The notes under the pieces are model-generated. The model was not told where the DNA came from, did not search any database, and saw nothing but the letters and a program-made list of their open reading frames with translations. From the NCBI RefSeq assembly GCF_027922325.1, contig NZ_BSFL01000002.1, positions 682,001-746,000 of the forward strand: a stretch of DNA of 64,000 nucleotides, in the 5' to 3' direction. A program made the position numbers and the translations under genes. Positions 17,773 through 26,784 of the stretch are shown here, piece by piece (within the stretch, counting starts at the first letter, position 1; each line of letters opens with the position of its first letter). This stretch comes from Methylopila turkensis. GTDB taxonomy: Bacteria > Pseudomonadota > Alphaproteobacteria > Rhizobiales > Methylopilaceae.

Positions 17773-18828
17773 TCAGGCGACGAAGCCGAGCTTCTCGACG
17801 CCGAGGCCCGCATCCTCCAGCCGCTCGCAGGCGGCGGTGAAGTACGGCTCGTCGGACGGGGCCGCGACGATCAGCACGCCGAACGGCTGGCCGCCGAGCT
17901 GGCCGAGCGAGCCCGCCACGATGCCGAGGTCGAACCCGAGCTCGCGCGCCACTTCCGTCAGCACCGGCCGCGTTGCGGCCGGGCCCTCGAAGGCGAGCCG
18001 CAGCAGCGCCTTGCCGCGCGGCGTCGGGTCCTGCGACAGCTTCTCGCTCAGGAAGGCGGGCAACGCGGCGCCGGAGACCGCGGCCGCGAACCGGCGCGTC
18101 ACGCTGCGCTTCGGCCGCGCCACCACCTGGGTGGTCGGCCCTTCCTCCACGATGCGGCCGCCGTCGAGCATCGCGACGCGGTGGGCGATGGCGGCCACCG
18201 CCGTCATGTCGTGGCTCGCGAGCAGCACGGTCGCGCCGCGCTCCTTGCTGGCGCGGGCGACGGCGGACAGCAGCGTGCGCGCGCTTTCGGGGTCGAGGCC
18301 CGCGGTCGGCTCGTCGAGCAGCAGGACGTCGGGCGCGCCGCAGAGCGCGCGGGCGAAGACCGCGCGGCGGCGTTCGCCGTCGGACAACTGAGCCGGGTGG
18401 CGTCCGCGCGCGGAGGCGAGGTCCGCGAGGTCGAGCGCATGATCGACCTCGCGGGCGATGGTCGCCGCGTCGTGACCGGCCGCCTGCAGCCGGACCGCGA
18501 GGTTCTCCCCCAGCGTGCGCTTGGCGTCGAGGCCGCCGTGGCGCGCGACGACGCCAATGGTCGGGCTCTCGCCCGCAAGCTCGATCGCGCCGGAATCCGG
18601 CGTTTCGCGGCCTTCGACCAGCCTGAGCAGCGCCGACTTGCCGGCGCCGGAGCGGCCGATTACGGCGAGGATCTCCCCGCGCGCCGCCTCGAGGTTCACG
18701 CCGTCGAGCACCGAGACGTCCGAGCCGTCCGCGGCGCGGTAGACGAGGCGCACGTCTTTGATCCGCACGACGGCGGCGGACGGGACGACGGGAGCGGCGA
18801 GCCTCGCAGCGAGCATGGGGGCGTTCAT
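17773..18828 (-). CDS. Orphan MetN-like ABC ATPase with NIL domain and divergent motifs
   Basis: 351 residues. The domain order is that of MetN, the methionine importer ATPase: an ABC domain (Walker A GRSGAGKSAL at 58-67, Walker B DVLLLDEPTAGLDP, His switch in LLASHD) and a C-terminal NIL domain (LLRLAFEGPAATRPVLTEVARELGFDLGIVAG) that in MetN binds methionine for trans-inhibition. Two usual features differ: the Q-loop glutamine position reads VARHGGL (Gln replaced), and the signature is LSDGE at 148-152 rather than LSGGQ. No metI permease or metQ binding protein is in the window. A SAM-II-like element precedes it. It could serve remote permeases or have a non-transport role. Confidence 0.82.
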   Translation of the reverse strand: MNAPMLAARLAAPVVPSAAVVRIKDVRLVYRAADGSDVSVLDGVNLEAARGEILAVIGRSGAGKSALLRLVEGRETPDSGAIELAGESPTIGVVARHGGLDAKRTLGENLAVRLQAAGHDAATIAREVDHALDLADLASARGRHPAQLSDGERRRAVFARALCGAPDVLLLDEPTAGLDPESARTLLSAVARASKERGATVLLASHDMTAVAAIAHRVAMLDGGRIVEEGPTTQVVARPKRSVTRRFAAAVSGAALPAFLSEKLSQDPTPRGKALLRLAFEGPAATRPVLTEVARELGFDLGIVAGSLGQLGGQPFGVLIVAAPSDEPYFTAACERLEDAGLGVEKLGFVA

Positions 18829-18947
18829 GGGGCGTCCTCGGGGCAGGTCACCCTATCGAGCGTGGGCGGCTCCCGCAAAAGTTCTTTGGACCAATGTTTC
18901 GCGTCTTGCGTGTATATGCACGGGCCGCAACATGACCCGTCCGGTCA

Positions 18948-18983
18948 GCGTCGACAGGGCGGACGTTTAAGCGATGTCGTCAT
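18948..18983 (-). CDS. Possible 12-codon leader peptide upstream of the metN-like gene
   Basis: An ATG at 18983 preceded by GAGAGGAAGC starts a short frame, MTTSLKRPPCRR, ending in TGA. It lies between the SAM-II-like element and the ATPase gene and is out of frame with the latter. It may be a translated leader that links the riboswitch to downstream expression, or the remnant start of a lost gene. Only the ribosome-site-like spacing supports it. Confidence 0.3.
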
Positions 18984-19008
18984 GACGCTTCCTCTCGAGC
19001 CTTCAGGC

Positions 19009-19046
19009 CCACGGCGGGAAACGTCCAGGCGTTTCCCGATCCGTGG
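19009..19046 (-). other. Long leader hairpin directly downstream of the SAM-II-like element
   Basis: CCACGG pairs with CCGTGG and GGGAAACG with CGTTTCCC around a 6-nt loop: 14 bp with a small internal bulge. In the minus-strand transcript its 5' arm overlaps the last two bases of the riboswitch pseudoknot, so the two structures may compete. There is no T run after it, so control of translation or anti-termination is more likely than simple intrinsic termination. Confidence 0.55.
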
Positions 19047-19094
19047 CGCTTTAGCGATTGGTGACGCGGCGCAAGCTGCCGTTCAAAAGCCGCG
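19045..19094 (-). promoter_or_regulatory. Candidate SAM-II riboswitch for the metN-like gene
   Basis: On the minus strand a 6-bp P1 stem (CGCGGC, 19094-19089, with GCCGCG, 19070-19065) encloses an 18-nt loop starting with a U-rich stretch. The loop's 3' part, GGC-AGC-UUG, can pair with the downstream tail CAA-(UC)-GCU-(AAAGC)-GCC, giving an H-type pseudoknot, and the tail carries the GCUAAA block conserved in SAM-II. Sizes agree with the known ~50-nt fold. A TTGACA box lies about 55 nt upstream, placing the element at the start of the leader. SAM-II normally represses methionine genes, which fits the downstream gene. Confidence 0.62.
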
Positions 19095-19124
19095 GATCGC
19101 GCGCATGGCGCCGCACCCTTTCGT

Positions 19125-19153
19125 ACTTTTGTCGGAGGCGCAGTTCGTGTCAA
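19125..19153 (-). promoter_or_regulatory. Promoter candidate for the metN-like leader transcript
   Basis: A perfect -35 TTGACA (19153-19148) is separated by 17 bp from a weak -10 AAAAGT (19130-19125). Transcription would begin near 19118, about 24 nt before the SAM-II-like stem, as usual for this riboswitch class. Confidence 0.45.
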
Positions 19154-19161
19154 TATAAAAC

Positions 19162-19191
19162 ATGACCAGTTTGGTAGATTGTATTTATAAT
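19162..19191 (+). promoter_or_regulatory. Promoter candidate for the aminotransferase gene
   Basis: A perfect -10 TATAAT (19186-19191) has a weak -35 (ATGACC at 19162, 18-bp spacer) in a locally AT-rich stretch. Predicted start of transcription near 19198, almost on the ATG at 19200, so a leaderless mRNA is possible if that codon is used. Confidence 0.45.
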
Positions 19192-19253
19192 CGTTATGGA
19201 TGCGTGCTTTAAGCTCGCCCGCCTCGACCGGTGAGAAAGTCGACTGCCGCATC

Positions 19254-20414
19254 ATGCCCCCGATCCGCTTCAATCCGGTGTTCGACGCGCTGCCGGTCAC
19301 GGTGTTCGAGACGATGTCCCGGCTCGCCCGCGAGACCGGCGCGATCAACCTGGGCCAGGGCTTTCCGGACGACCCCGGCCCCGAGGACGTGCGGGCCAAG
19401 GCCGCCGAGGCCGCGCTTCACGGCTGGAGCCAGTATCCGCCGATGATGGGGCTCGCCGGGCTGCGCGAGGCGGCCGCGGCCCATTACGCCCGCTGGCAGG
19501 GCGTGTCGCTCGATCCCGAGCGCGAGGTAATGGTCACCTCCGGCGCGACCGAGGCGCTCGCCGGCGCCCTGCTGGCGCTGGTCGAGCCCGGCGACGAGGT
19601 CGTGCTGATCCAGCCGATGTACGACGCCTATCTGCCGCTCGCGCTGCGCGCCGGCGCGACGCCGCGCTTCGTGCGGCTGGTCCCGCCGGACTGGCGGCTC
19701 GACGTCGACGCCATCCGCGCGGCCGTCGGTCCCCGCACCAAGGCGGTGGTGCTGAACAATCCGCTGAACCCCGCGGGCGCCGTCTACGGCCGCGAAGACC
19801 TCGAGGCTCTCGGCGCCGCGCTCGAAGGCTCGGACGCCGTCCTGATCGCAGACGAGGTCTGGGAGCACGTCACCTTCGACGGGCGCGCGCATGTCTCCGC
19901 GCTCGCCATCCCAGCCTTGCGCGACCGCACCTTCAAGATCGGCTCGGCGGGCAAGATCTTCGCCATGACCGGCTGGAAAGTCGGGCTGGTCTGCGCTGCT
20001 CCGCATCTGATGCGGGTCCTGTCGCGCGCGCACCAGTTCCTGACCTTCACCACGCCGCCCAGCCTGCAGGAGGCGGTCGCCTACGGGCTCGGCAAGGACG
20101 ACGCCTGGTTCCTCGACGCGCGCGCCGCGCTCGGCGCCAAGCGCGACCGCTTCGCGGCGGCCTTGCGCGCCGCCGGCTTCGCCCCGCTGGCCTCGGCCGG
20201 AACCTACTTCCTGAACCTCGACATCGCCCCGCTCGGCGTGACCGACGACGCCGCCTTCTGCGAGCGTCTGGCTCGGGAGGCCGGCGTGGCTGCGATCCCG
20301 GTGTCCGCCTTCTACGCCTCGGACAAGGTCACGACGGTGGCGCGCTTCTGCTTTGCCAAGCATGACGCCACGCTCGACGCCGCGGCCGCGCGGCTGGCCG
20401 CGTTCCGCTTCTGA
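19254..20414 (+). CDS. PLP aminotransferase, methionine/kynurenine (YbdL) type
   Basis: 386 residues from the ATG at 19254; an upstream in-frame ATG at 19200 would add 18 residues. A fold-type I class I/II enzyme: INLGQGFPDDPGPEDV, YPPMMGLAGLREA, VTSGATEAL, NNPLNPAGAVYGREDL, ADEVWEHVTFDG, and the PLP lysine in KIGSAGKIFAMTGWKVG. This pattern is that of the YbdL/KAT branch, whose E. coli member transaminates methionine best. Divergent from the SAM-II-linked MetN-like gene, which makes methionine salvage or catabolism a reasonable guess. Followed by a TCCGGACTTTCGTCCGAAG stem near 20434. Confidence 0.85.
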   Translation: MPPIRFNPVFDALPVTVFETMSRLARETGAINLGQGFPDDPGPEDVRAKAAEAALHGWSQYPPMMGLAGLREAAAAHYARWQGVSLDPEREVMVTSGATEALAGALLALVEPGDEVVLIQPMYDAYLPLALRAGATPRFVRLVPPDWRLDVDAIRAAVGPRTKAVVLNNPLNPAGAVYGREDLEALGAALEGSDAVLIADEVWEHVTFDGRAHVSALAIPALRDRTFKIGSAGKIFAMTGWKVGLVCAAPHLMRVLSRAHQFLTFTTPPSLQEAVAYGLGKDDAWFLDARAALGAKRDRFAAALRAAGFAPLASAGTYFLNLDIAPLGVTDDAAFCERLAREAGVAAIPVSAFYASDKVTTVARFCFAKHDATLDAAAARLAAFRF

Positions 20415-20458
20415 CAGGTCGGAGCGGATCCTCCGGACTTTCGTCCGAAGAAAATTGA

Positions 20459-20487
20459 TTGACACCCACGAAAGGATCGCGGAGCAT
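20459..20487 (+). promoter_or_regulatory. Promoter candidate for tmm
   Basis: A perfect -35 TTGACA at 20459-20464 lies 17 bp before a weak -10 GAGCAT at 20482-20487, about 86 nt upstream of the tmm start. The weak -10 suggests dependence on an activator. No recognisable operator was found. Confidence 0.35.
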
Positions 20488-20572
20488 CCCGACACAACGC
20501 ACGGGTCGCTCACGCAACCCTTGCGGGCCGACGCAGCATAAACCGATCAATCGGACCGTCGAGGGGAATGTC

Positions 20573-21937
20573 TTGAGCAAACGGATCGCAGTCATCGGGG
20601 CGGGGCCGAGCGGGCTCGCCGTGCTCCGCGCGTTTGAATCCGCCCGCGCCGCGGGCGTCGAAGTGCCCGAGATGGTCTGCTACGAGAAGCAGTCGAACTG
20701 GGGCGGCCTCTGGAACTACACCTGGCGCACCGGGCTCGACGAGTTCGGCGAGCCGGTCCACGGCTCCATGTACCGCTACCTCTGGTCGAACGGCCCGAAG
20801 GAGTGCCTGGAGTTCGCCGACTACTCCTTCGAGGAGCATTTCGGCCGGCCGATCCCGTCCTACCCGCCGCGCGCCGTGCTGCACGACTACATCGCCGGCC
20901 GCGTCGAGCGCTCGGGCGTGCGCAAATACTGCAAGTTCAACCACGCCGTCCGCGACGTGGAGTGGAACGCCGAGACCGAAACGTTCACCGTCACCGTCAC
21001 GGACCTCGCCGCCAAGAAGCGCGTGACGGAAGAGTTCGACTACGTGTTCGTGGCGAACGGCCACTTCTCCACCCCGAACGTGCCGACCTTCGAGGGCGTC
21101 GAAAAGTTCCTCGGCCGCGTGCTGCACGCCCACGATTTCCGCTGCGCCGACGAGTTCGCGGGCAAGCACGTGCTGCTGATCGGGTCGAGCTATTCCGCGG
21201 AAGACATCGCCACCCAGTGCCACAAGTACGGCGCCAAGAAGATCACCTTCAGCTACCGCACCCGCCCGATGGGCTTCGACTGGCCGGAAAGCTTCTCGGA
21301 GAAGCCGCTGCTGACCAAGGTCGTCGGCAGGACCTGCCACTTCAAGGACGGCTCGACCGCCGAAGACGTCGACGCGATCATCTTCTGCACCGGCTACCTC
21401 AACCATTACCCGTTCCTGCCGGATGATCTCCGGCTGGAGACGCGCACGAGCCTTTATCCGCCGAACCTCTACAAGGGCATCTTCTGGGAGAAGAACCCGA
21501 AGCTGATGTACATCGGCGCGCAGGACCAGTTCTACACCTTCAACATGTTCGACGCGCAGGCATGGTACGCCCGCGACGTGGTGCTCGGCCGCATCGCGCT
21601 GCCGGACTACGACGCGATGCACGCCGACAGCGAGGCCTGGGTGGCGCGCAACGGCGAGCTCGCCGGCGCCGACCAGATGATCGACTTCCAGACCGACTAC
21701 GTGCGCGAGCTGCTGGAGCCGACCGACTACCCGCCTCTCGACGTCGACACCGTGGCGAAGCTGTTCAAGGAGTGGGAGCACCACAAGGTCGAGGGCATCC
21801 TCACCTACCGCGACCGCGCCTACCCTTCCGTGATCACGGGCACGATGTCGCCCTCGCACCACACGACCTGGATGAAGGCCATGGACGACTCGCTGGAGGC
21901 CTTCCTGAACCAGCCCGCGAGCCAGGCCGCGGAGTAA
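20573..21937 (+). CDS. tmm: Trimethylamine monooxygenase
   Basis: 454 residues, flavin-containing monooxygenase fold. FAD motif AVIGAGPSGLAVLRA at the N-terminus, NADPH motif LLIGSSYSAEDIATQC, and the FMO end motif FCTGY. The blocks NWGGLWNYTWRTGLDEFGEPVHGSMYRYLWSNGPKE, HFSTPNVP and FYTFNMFDAQAWYARDVVLGRIALP follow the characterised bacterial Tmm nearly residue for residue. It oxidises trimethylamine to its N-oxide with NADPH and O2. The start is a TTG with GAGGGGA five bases upstream; no in-frame ATG fits. It precedes tdm, the next enzyme of the path. Confidence 0.95.
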   Translation: MSKRIAVIGAGPSGLAVLRAFESARAAGVEVPEMVCYEKQSNWGGLWNYTWRTGLDEFGEPVHGSMYRYLWSNGPKECLEFADYSFEEHFGRPIPSYPPRAVLHDYIAGRVERSGVRKYCKFNHAVRDVEWNAETETFTVTVTDLAAKKRVTEEFDYVFVANGHFSTPNVPTFEGVEKFLGRVLHAHDFRCADEFAGKHVLLIGSSYSAEDIATQCHKYGAKKITFSYRTRPMGFDWPESFSEKPLLTKVVGRTCHFKDGSTAEDVDAIIFCTGYLNHYPFLPDDLRLETRTSLYPPNLYKGIFWEKNPKLMYIGAQDQFYTFNMFDAQAWYARDVVLGRIALPDYDAMHADSEAWVARNGELAGADQMIDFQTDYVRELLEPTDYPPLDVDTVAKLFKEWEHHKVEGILTYRDRAYPSVITGTMSPSHHTTWMKAMDDSLEAFLNQPASQAAE

Positions 21938-21941
21938 GCCG

Positions 21942-22056
21942 GGCGTCATCCCGGCCGAAGCGAAGCGGAGAGCCGGGATCGCGCGCCGGGCCAGGCGCCT
22001 TTTTCTGACGACGATCCCGGATCGGCGCGGCTCCGCCGCTTGTCCGGGATGACGCC
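21942..22056. repeat. Inverted-repeat (REP/BIME-like) element between tmm and tdm
   Basis: The 13-mer GGCGTCATCCCGG (21942-21954) recurs inverted and perfect at 22044-22056. Between them a second nested pair, GCCGGGATC / GATCCCGG, and CAGGCGCCTTTTTCTG are seen. The layout (paired imperfect palindromes with ATCCCGG ends) is typical of interspersed extragenic palindromes common in Hyphomicrobiales. Within the tmm-tdm transcript it could form a long stem and set different mRNA levels for the two genes. Only one copy is seen here. Confidence 0.65.
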
Positions 22057-22072
22057 GCGATTGGAGACATCC

Positions 22073-24409
22073 ATGGACGCCACGCCCGCCACGCATCCCG
22101 TCCGCCTCACCACACTGGTCGCCCGCGGCGGAGAGGCGCTGGTGTTCGACCTCGCGGCCGGCGACCGCTGCCGCGTGGTGGACCCGGAAGGGCGCCAGCC
22201 CGGCCTGATCTTCGCGACCGAGGGCGCGCTGTCCGGCGATTTCGTCGAGGCAGCCGACGACGACGCGGAGGCGGCCGCCGCCGCCAAAGCCGCGCTCGCC
22301 GCCCGCGGCGTCGACGTTACGCGCTTCGCCGGCTTCCGCCTGCTGTCGACCGACACGGCGCCCGGCGCGGTCGCGGCGTTCCAGGCCTCGACCGACTCCG
22401 TCGTGGCGCTGATCCCGGCCGGAGCCGCCATGGCGCCCGACGAGCAGACGCCGCCCACCGACCTCAAGCTCGAAATCGCGACCAACGCCCCGAACCGCGG
22501 GATTGCTCCGCCGCCGCTGGCCGAGCCGAAGCTCGACCTGCGCGTGAGGGCCGCCACCGCCGAAGCCTACCGCGTCAAAGCCGGCGACTACATCCAGATC
22601 ATCGACGTCGACGGCAAGCAGTGCTCCGATTTCCTCGCCTTCGACGCCGCGGCGCTGGAGCGCGGCAAGGAGTTCGGGCTCGACCCGACCGTCACCCGCA
22701 CGCTGATGGGCACCGCCAACCCCGGCCCCGGCCTACACTCGAAATATTTCGACGCGCGCATGACGCCGCTGGTCGAGATCGTGCGCGACACGGTCGGGCG
22801 GCACGACGCCTTCCTGCTGGCGTGCTCCGCCAAGTACTACGAGGACATGGGCTATCCCGGCCACGACAACTGCACCGACAACTTCAACCGTGCGCTCCGG
22901 CCCTACGGGATCGAGCCGCGGGCGGGGTGGCCGGCGATCAATTTCTTCTTCAACACGGTCGTCGGCGCTGACGACGGCATCACCATGGACGAGCCATGGT
23001 CCCGGCCCGGCGACTACGTGCTGCTGCGCGCGCTGACCGACCTCGTCTGCTCCTCCTCCTCCTGCGCGGACGACATCGACGTCGCCAACGCCTGGGAGCC
23101 CACCGACATCCACGTGCGCGTCTACGACGCGTCGGAGAACTTCTCCAAAGGCATCGCCCACCGCATGACGCCCGACGCCGAGCCCCGCCTGACGCGCGAA
23201 AGCGGGTTCCACCCGCGCACCTCCGCGCTGACCCGCAAGTTCGTGGAGTACCGCGGCTTCTGGCTGGCGGACTGCTACTCCGACGAGGGACCGATCGCCG
23301 AGTATTGGGCCGCCCGCGAGCGCGCCGCGATCATGGACCTGTCGCCGCTGCGCAAGTTCGAGGTGCTGGGCCCCGACGCCGAGGCGCTGATGCAAATCGC
23401 CGTCACCCGCAACATGAAGAAGCTCGCCGTCGGCCAGGTCGTCTACACCGCCATGTGCTACGACCACGGCGGCATGATCGACGACGGCACTGTGTTCCGG
23501 CTCGGCCAGGACAACTTCCGCTGGATCTGCGGCGAGGACTATTGCGGGGTCCACCTGCGGGAGCTTGCGGCGAAGCACGGCCTAAAGGCCTGGGTGAAGA
23601 CCTCGACCGACCAGCTTCACAATGTCGGCGTCCAGGGCCCGCGTTCGCGCGAGATCCTCGAGGCCATCGTCGTCACGCCGCCGCACCAGCCGACCGTGAC
23701 CGAACTGAAGTGGTTCCGCTTCACCGTCGGCAAGATCGCCGGGATCCCGGTCGTGGTCTCCCGCACCGGCTACACCGGCGAACTCGGCTACGAGGTGTTC
23801 TGCCACCCGGACAAGGCCCCCGAGGTATGGGACGCGATCATGGCGGCGGGCGAGCCGCGCGGGCTGAAGCCGCTCGGCCTCAAGGCGCTCGACATGCTCC
23901 GCATCGAGGCGGGGCTCGCCTTCGCCGGCTATGAGTTCTGCGACCAGACCGACCCGTTCGAGGCCGGCATCGGCTTCGCCGTCCCGAAGGAGAAGACCGA
24001 TCCTTATGTCGGCGCGGAGGCGCTCAAGCGCCGCCGCGAGACGCCGTCGAAGAAGCTCGTGGGCCTCGACGTCTCCGGCGCGGAGCACATCGGCCACGGC
24101 GACTGCGTGCATGTGGGCCGCGCCCAGATCGGCGTCGTCACCAGCGCGACCCGGTCGCCGATTCTTGGCAAGACCATCGCGCTCGCCCGCCTCGACGTGA
24201 CCTACGCCGAGCTCGGGACGGCGGTGGAGATCGGCAAGCTCGACGGTCAACAGAAGCGGATCCCGGCGACCGTGGTCGCCTTCCCGCACTACGACCCGAC
24301 CAAGTCGCGCGTCCGCGCCGAAGCGGAGCCGAAAGCGGAGCCGGCCGTCGAAGCCGCGGCCGTGGCGCGCTCGGAGCCGGCGACGGGGACGTCCGCGGCG
24401 CGGGGTTGA
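22073..24409 (+). CDS. tdm: Trimethylamine N-oxide demethylase (aldolase)
   Basis: 778 residues. Two parts: an N-terminal DUF1989-like region (to about 370) and a C-terminal GcvT/aminomethyltransferase fold (about 400-760) with EVLGPDAEALM, VQGPRSREIL, RTGYTGELGYEVF and DMLRIEAGLAF. This order is unique to Tdm, which splits TMAO to dimethylamine and formaldehyde, the latter taken up on tetrahydrofolate by the GcvT-like domain. Candidate zinc-site cysteines are C251, C267 and C331 (C326 nearby); C184 is in QCSDFLAF. A Glu/Ala-rich tail ends the protein. ATG at 22073 with TGGAG. It directly follows tmm. Confidence 0.94.
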   Translation: MDATPATHPVRLTTLVARGGEALVFDLAAGDRCRVVDPEGRQPGLIFATEGALSGDFVEAADDDAEAAAAAKAALAARGVDVTRFAGFRLLSTDTAPGAVAAFQASTDSVVALIPAGAAMAPDEQTPPTDLKLEIATNAPNRGIAPPPLAEPKLDLRVRAATAEAYRVKAGDYIQIIDVDGKQCSDFLAFDAAALERGKEFGLDPTVTRTLMGTANPGPGLHSKYFDARMTPLVEIVRDTVGRHDAFLLACSAKYYEDMGYPGHDNCTDNFNRALRPYGIEPRAGWPAINFFFNTVVGADDGITMDEPWSRPGDYVLLRALTDLVCSSSSCADDIDVANAWEPTDIHVRVYDASENFSKGIAHRMTPDAEPRLTRESGFHPRTSALTRKFVEYRGFWLADCYSDEGPIAEYWAARERAAIMDLSPLRKFEVLGPDAEALMQIAVTRNMKKLAVGQVVYTAMCYDHGGMIDDGTVFRLGQDNFRWICGEDYCGVHLRELAAKHGLKAWVKTSTDQLHNVGVQGPRSREILEAIVVTPPHQPTVTELKWFRFTVGKIAGIPVVVSRTGYTGELGYEVFCHPDKAPEVWDAIMAAGEPRGLKPLGLKALDMLRIEAGLAFAGYEFCDQTDPFEAGIGFAVPKEKTDPYVGAEALKRRRETPSKKLVGLDVSGAEHIGHGDCVHVGRAQIGVVTSATRSPILGKTIALARLDVTYAELGTAVEIGKLDGQQKRIPATVVAFPHYDPTKSRVRAEAEPKAEPAVEAAAVARSEPATGTSAARG

Positions 24410-24416
24410 GGGCAGC

Positions 24417-25385
24417 TCAGCGCGGCACGGAGAACGACATCGGAACCGTGAAGCGCTTGCTCGCGCCCGGCATGTCCGCGGGGAACGGCGGGAACGAGCC
24501 CGCCGCGCGGCGCACGGTCGCCTGCATCTCGGCGTCGATGATCGAATGCCCGGTGCTCGAGGTGATCGTCACGCCGCTGACGCCGCCCGAACGGGAGACG
24601 GTGAAGGCGATCGAGCCGCGCCCTTGAAGCCGCTGCGCCTGCGCCGCGGCCGGATAGCGCTTGTTGGCCGCGAGCAGCCCCGAGATGCGGCGGCTGTAGT
24701 CGGCCGCCGCGGCCCGCGCCGCGCCCGAATTGCTCGCCACGCCCGAGGCGCCGCCGGCGCGCTGCGCCGCGCTGTTGGCGGCCGGCGGCGGCTGGCGGGT
24801 CGGCCTGCGGGCCTGCTCCCGCTCCGGCTCGCGCCGGCGCTCGACCGGGCGCTTCGGCTCCGGCTTTTTCGCGATGGGCTTCGGCTTCTCCGGCTCTTCC
24901 TCCTTCGCGACGACCATGTCCTCGGGCGGGAGAGCGACCGCGGGCGTGACGTCGTCGGGAACCTCGACGAGGTCCGGCGGGAGCTCCAGCGCCTCGACCG
25001 GCTCCGGTTCGGCTTCGGCGGTGACGGTCTCGTCCGGCGGCGGAGGCGTTTCGTCGGGCGTAAGCTCCGGCAGCGTCTCGGGTTCGTCCTCGACCGTCTC
25101 GGTCTCTTCCGGGGTCGCCTCGTTCGCGGACTCGGCCGAGGCCTGCGAGTCCGCGACCGAAGCTCCCGCGTCCGCGGTCTGCGCCTCGCCGGACGGAGGC
25201 GGCACCAGATCCATCTCGATCGCGGGCGGCGCCTCGACGCCGGCGGTCGGCGGCGCGTTCTGCAGCACGACCCAGACGCCCGCGTGCGCCGCGAGGATCA
25301 CCGCGCCGGCGAGCGTCCAGCGCGCGATGTCGCGCGCCGTTCCCCGATCGTCGGAGAGCAGCGTCAGCGCGTCAGCGTGCGCCAT
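24417..25385 (-). CDS. tonB: Energy transducer TonB
   Basis: 322 residues. One N-terminal membrane anchor ([19 protein letters not shown]), a long Pro/Glu then Pro/Lys/Arg periplasmic spacer ([36 protein letters not shown]), and a C-terminal TonB domain ([32 protein letters not shown]...SFPPFPADM). It carries proton-motive energy from ExbBD to outer-membrane receptors such as the His-rich receptor at 8.9-11.1 kb. Last gene of a minus-strand operon; its start overlaps exbD by 14 nt. Convergent with tdm, only 7 bp apart. Confidence 0.92.
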   Translation of the reverse strand: MAHADALTLLSDDRGTARDIARWTLAGAVILAAHAGVWVVLQNAPPTAGVEAPPAIEMDLVPPPSGEAQTADAGASVADSQASAESANEATPEETETVEDEPETLPELTPDETPPPPDETVTAEAEPEPVEALELPPDLVEVPDDVTPAVALPPEDMVVAKEEEPEKPKPIAKKPEPKRPVERRREPEREQARRPTRQPPPAANSAAQRAGGASGVASNSGAARAAAADYSRRISGLLAANKRYPAAAQAQRLQGRGSIAFTVSRSGGVSGVTITSSTGHSIIDAEMQATVRRAAGSFPPFPADMPGASKRFTVPMSFSVPR

Positions 25386-25809
25386 CGCCGCCGACGCTTT
25401 CGATCGCCACCAGCGCGATCTTGAGGTAGCCCGCGCGGCGCATGTCGTTCATCACGGCCATCAGCTCGCCATAGGGCACGGTCTTGTCGGCGCGCAGGAA
25501 GATGCGCTGCTCGCGGTCGCCCTGGGTCGCCTTCTCGAGCGCGGCGCCGACCGCGCCGCGCGGCAGCGTCTCGTTGCCGATGGCGAGCGCGAGGTCCTGC
25601 TTCACCGTCAGATAGACCGGCTTGTCCGGCCGCGGCTGCGGCTTGACGGTCGAGGCCGGCAGGTCGACGCCGACGTCCACGGTCGCGAGCGGCGCCGCGA
25701 CCATGAAGATGATCAGCAGCACCAGGATCACGTCGATGAACGGCGTGACGTTGATCTCGTGGGTCTCGACGAGGTCGTCCCCGCCGCTTTCGTCGATGCG
25801 CGCGGCCAT
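25372..25809 (-). CDS. exbD: Biopolymer transport protein ExbD
   Basis: 145 residues. A single membrane segment follows the proton-path motif: [27 protein letters not shown], with the essential Asp in FIDVILVLL. The periplasmic domain ([52 protein letters not shown]) is the usual ExbD/TolR fold. It forms the motor with ExbB. Six bases after exbB and overlapping tonB, so translation of the three is probably coupled. Confidence 0.94.
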   Translation of the reverse strand: MAARIDESGGDDLVETHEINVTPFIDVILVLLIIFMVAAPLATVDVGVDLPASTVKPQPRPDKPVYLTVKQDLALAIGNETLPRGAVGAALEKATQGDREQRIFLRADKTVPYGELMAVMNDMRRAGYLKIALVAIESVGGDGAR

Positions 25810-25815
25810 CGGGCC

Positions 25816-26780
<965 letters not shown>

Positions 26781-26784
<4 letters not shown>

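Noticed and set aside
18828..18983. ATG at 18983 as an alternative start of the MetN-like protein
   Set aside because: It is out of frame with the ATPase and meets a stop after 12 codons, so it is listed only as a possible leader peptide.
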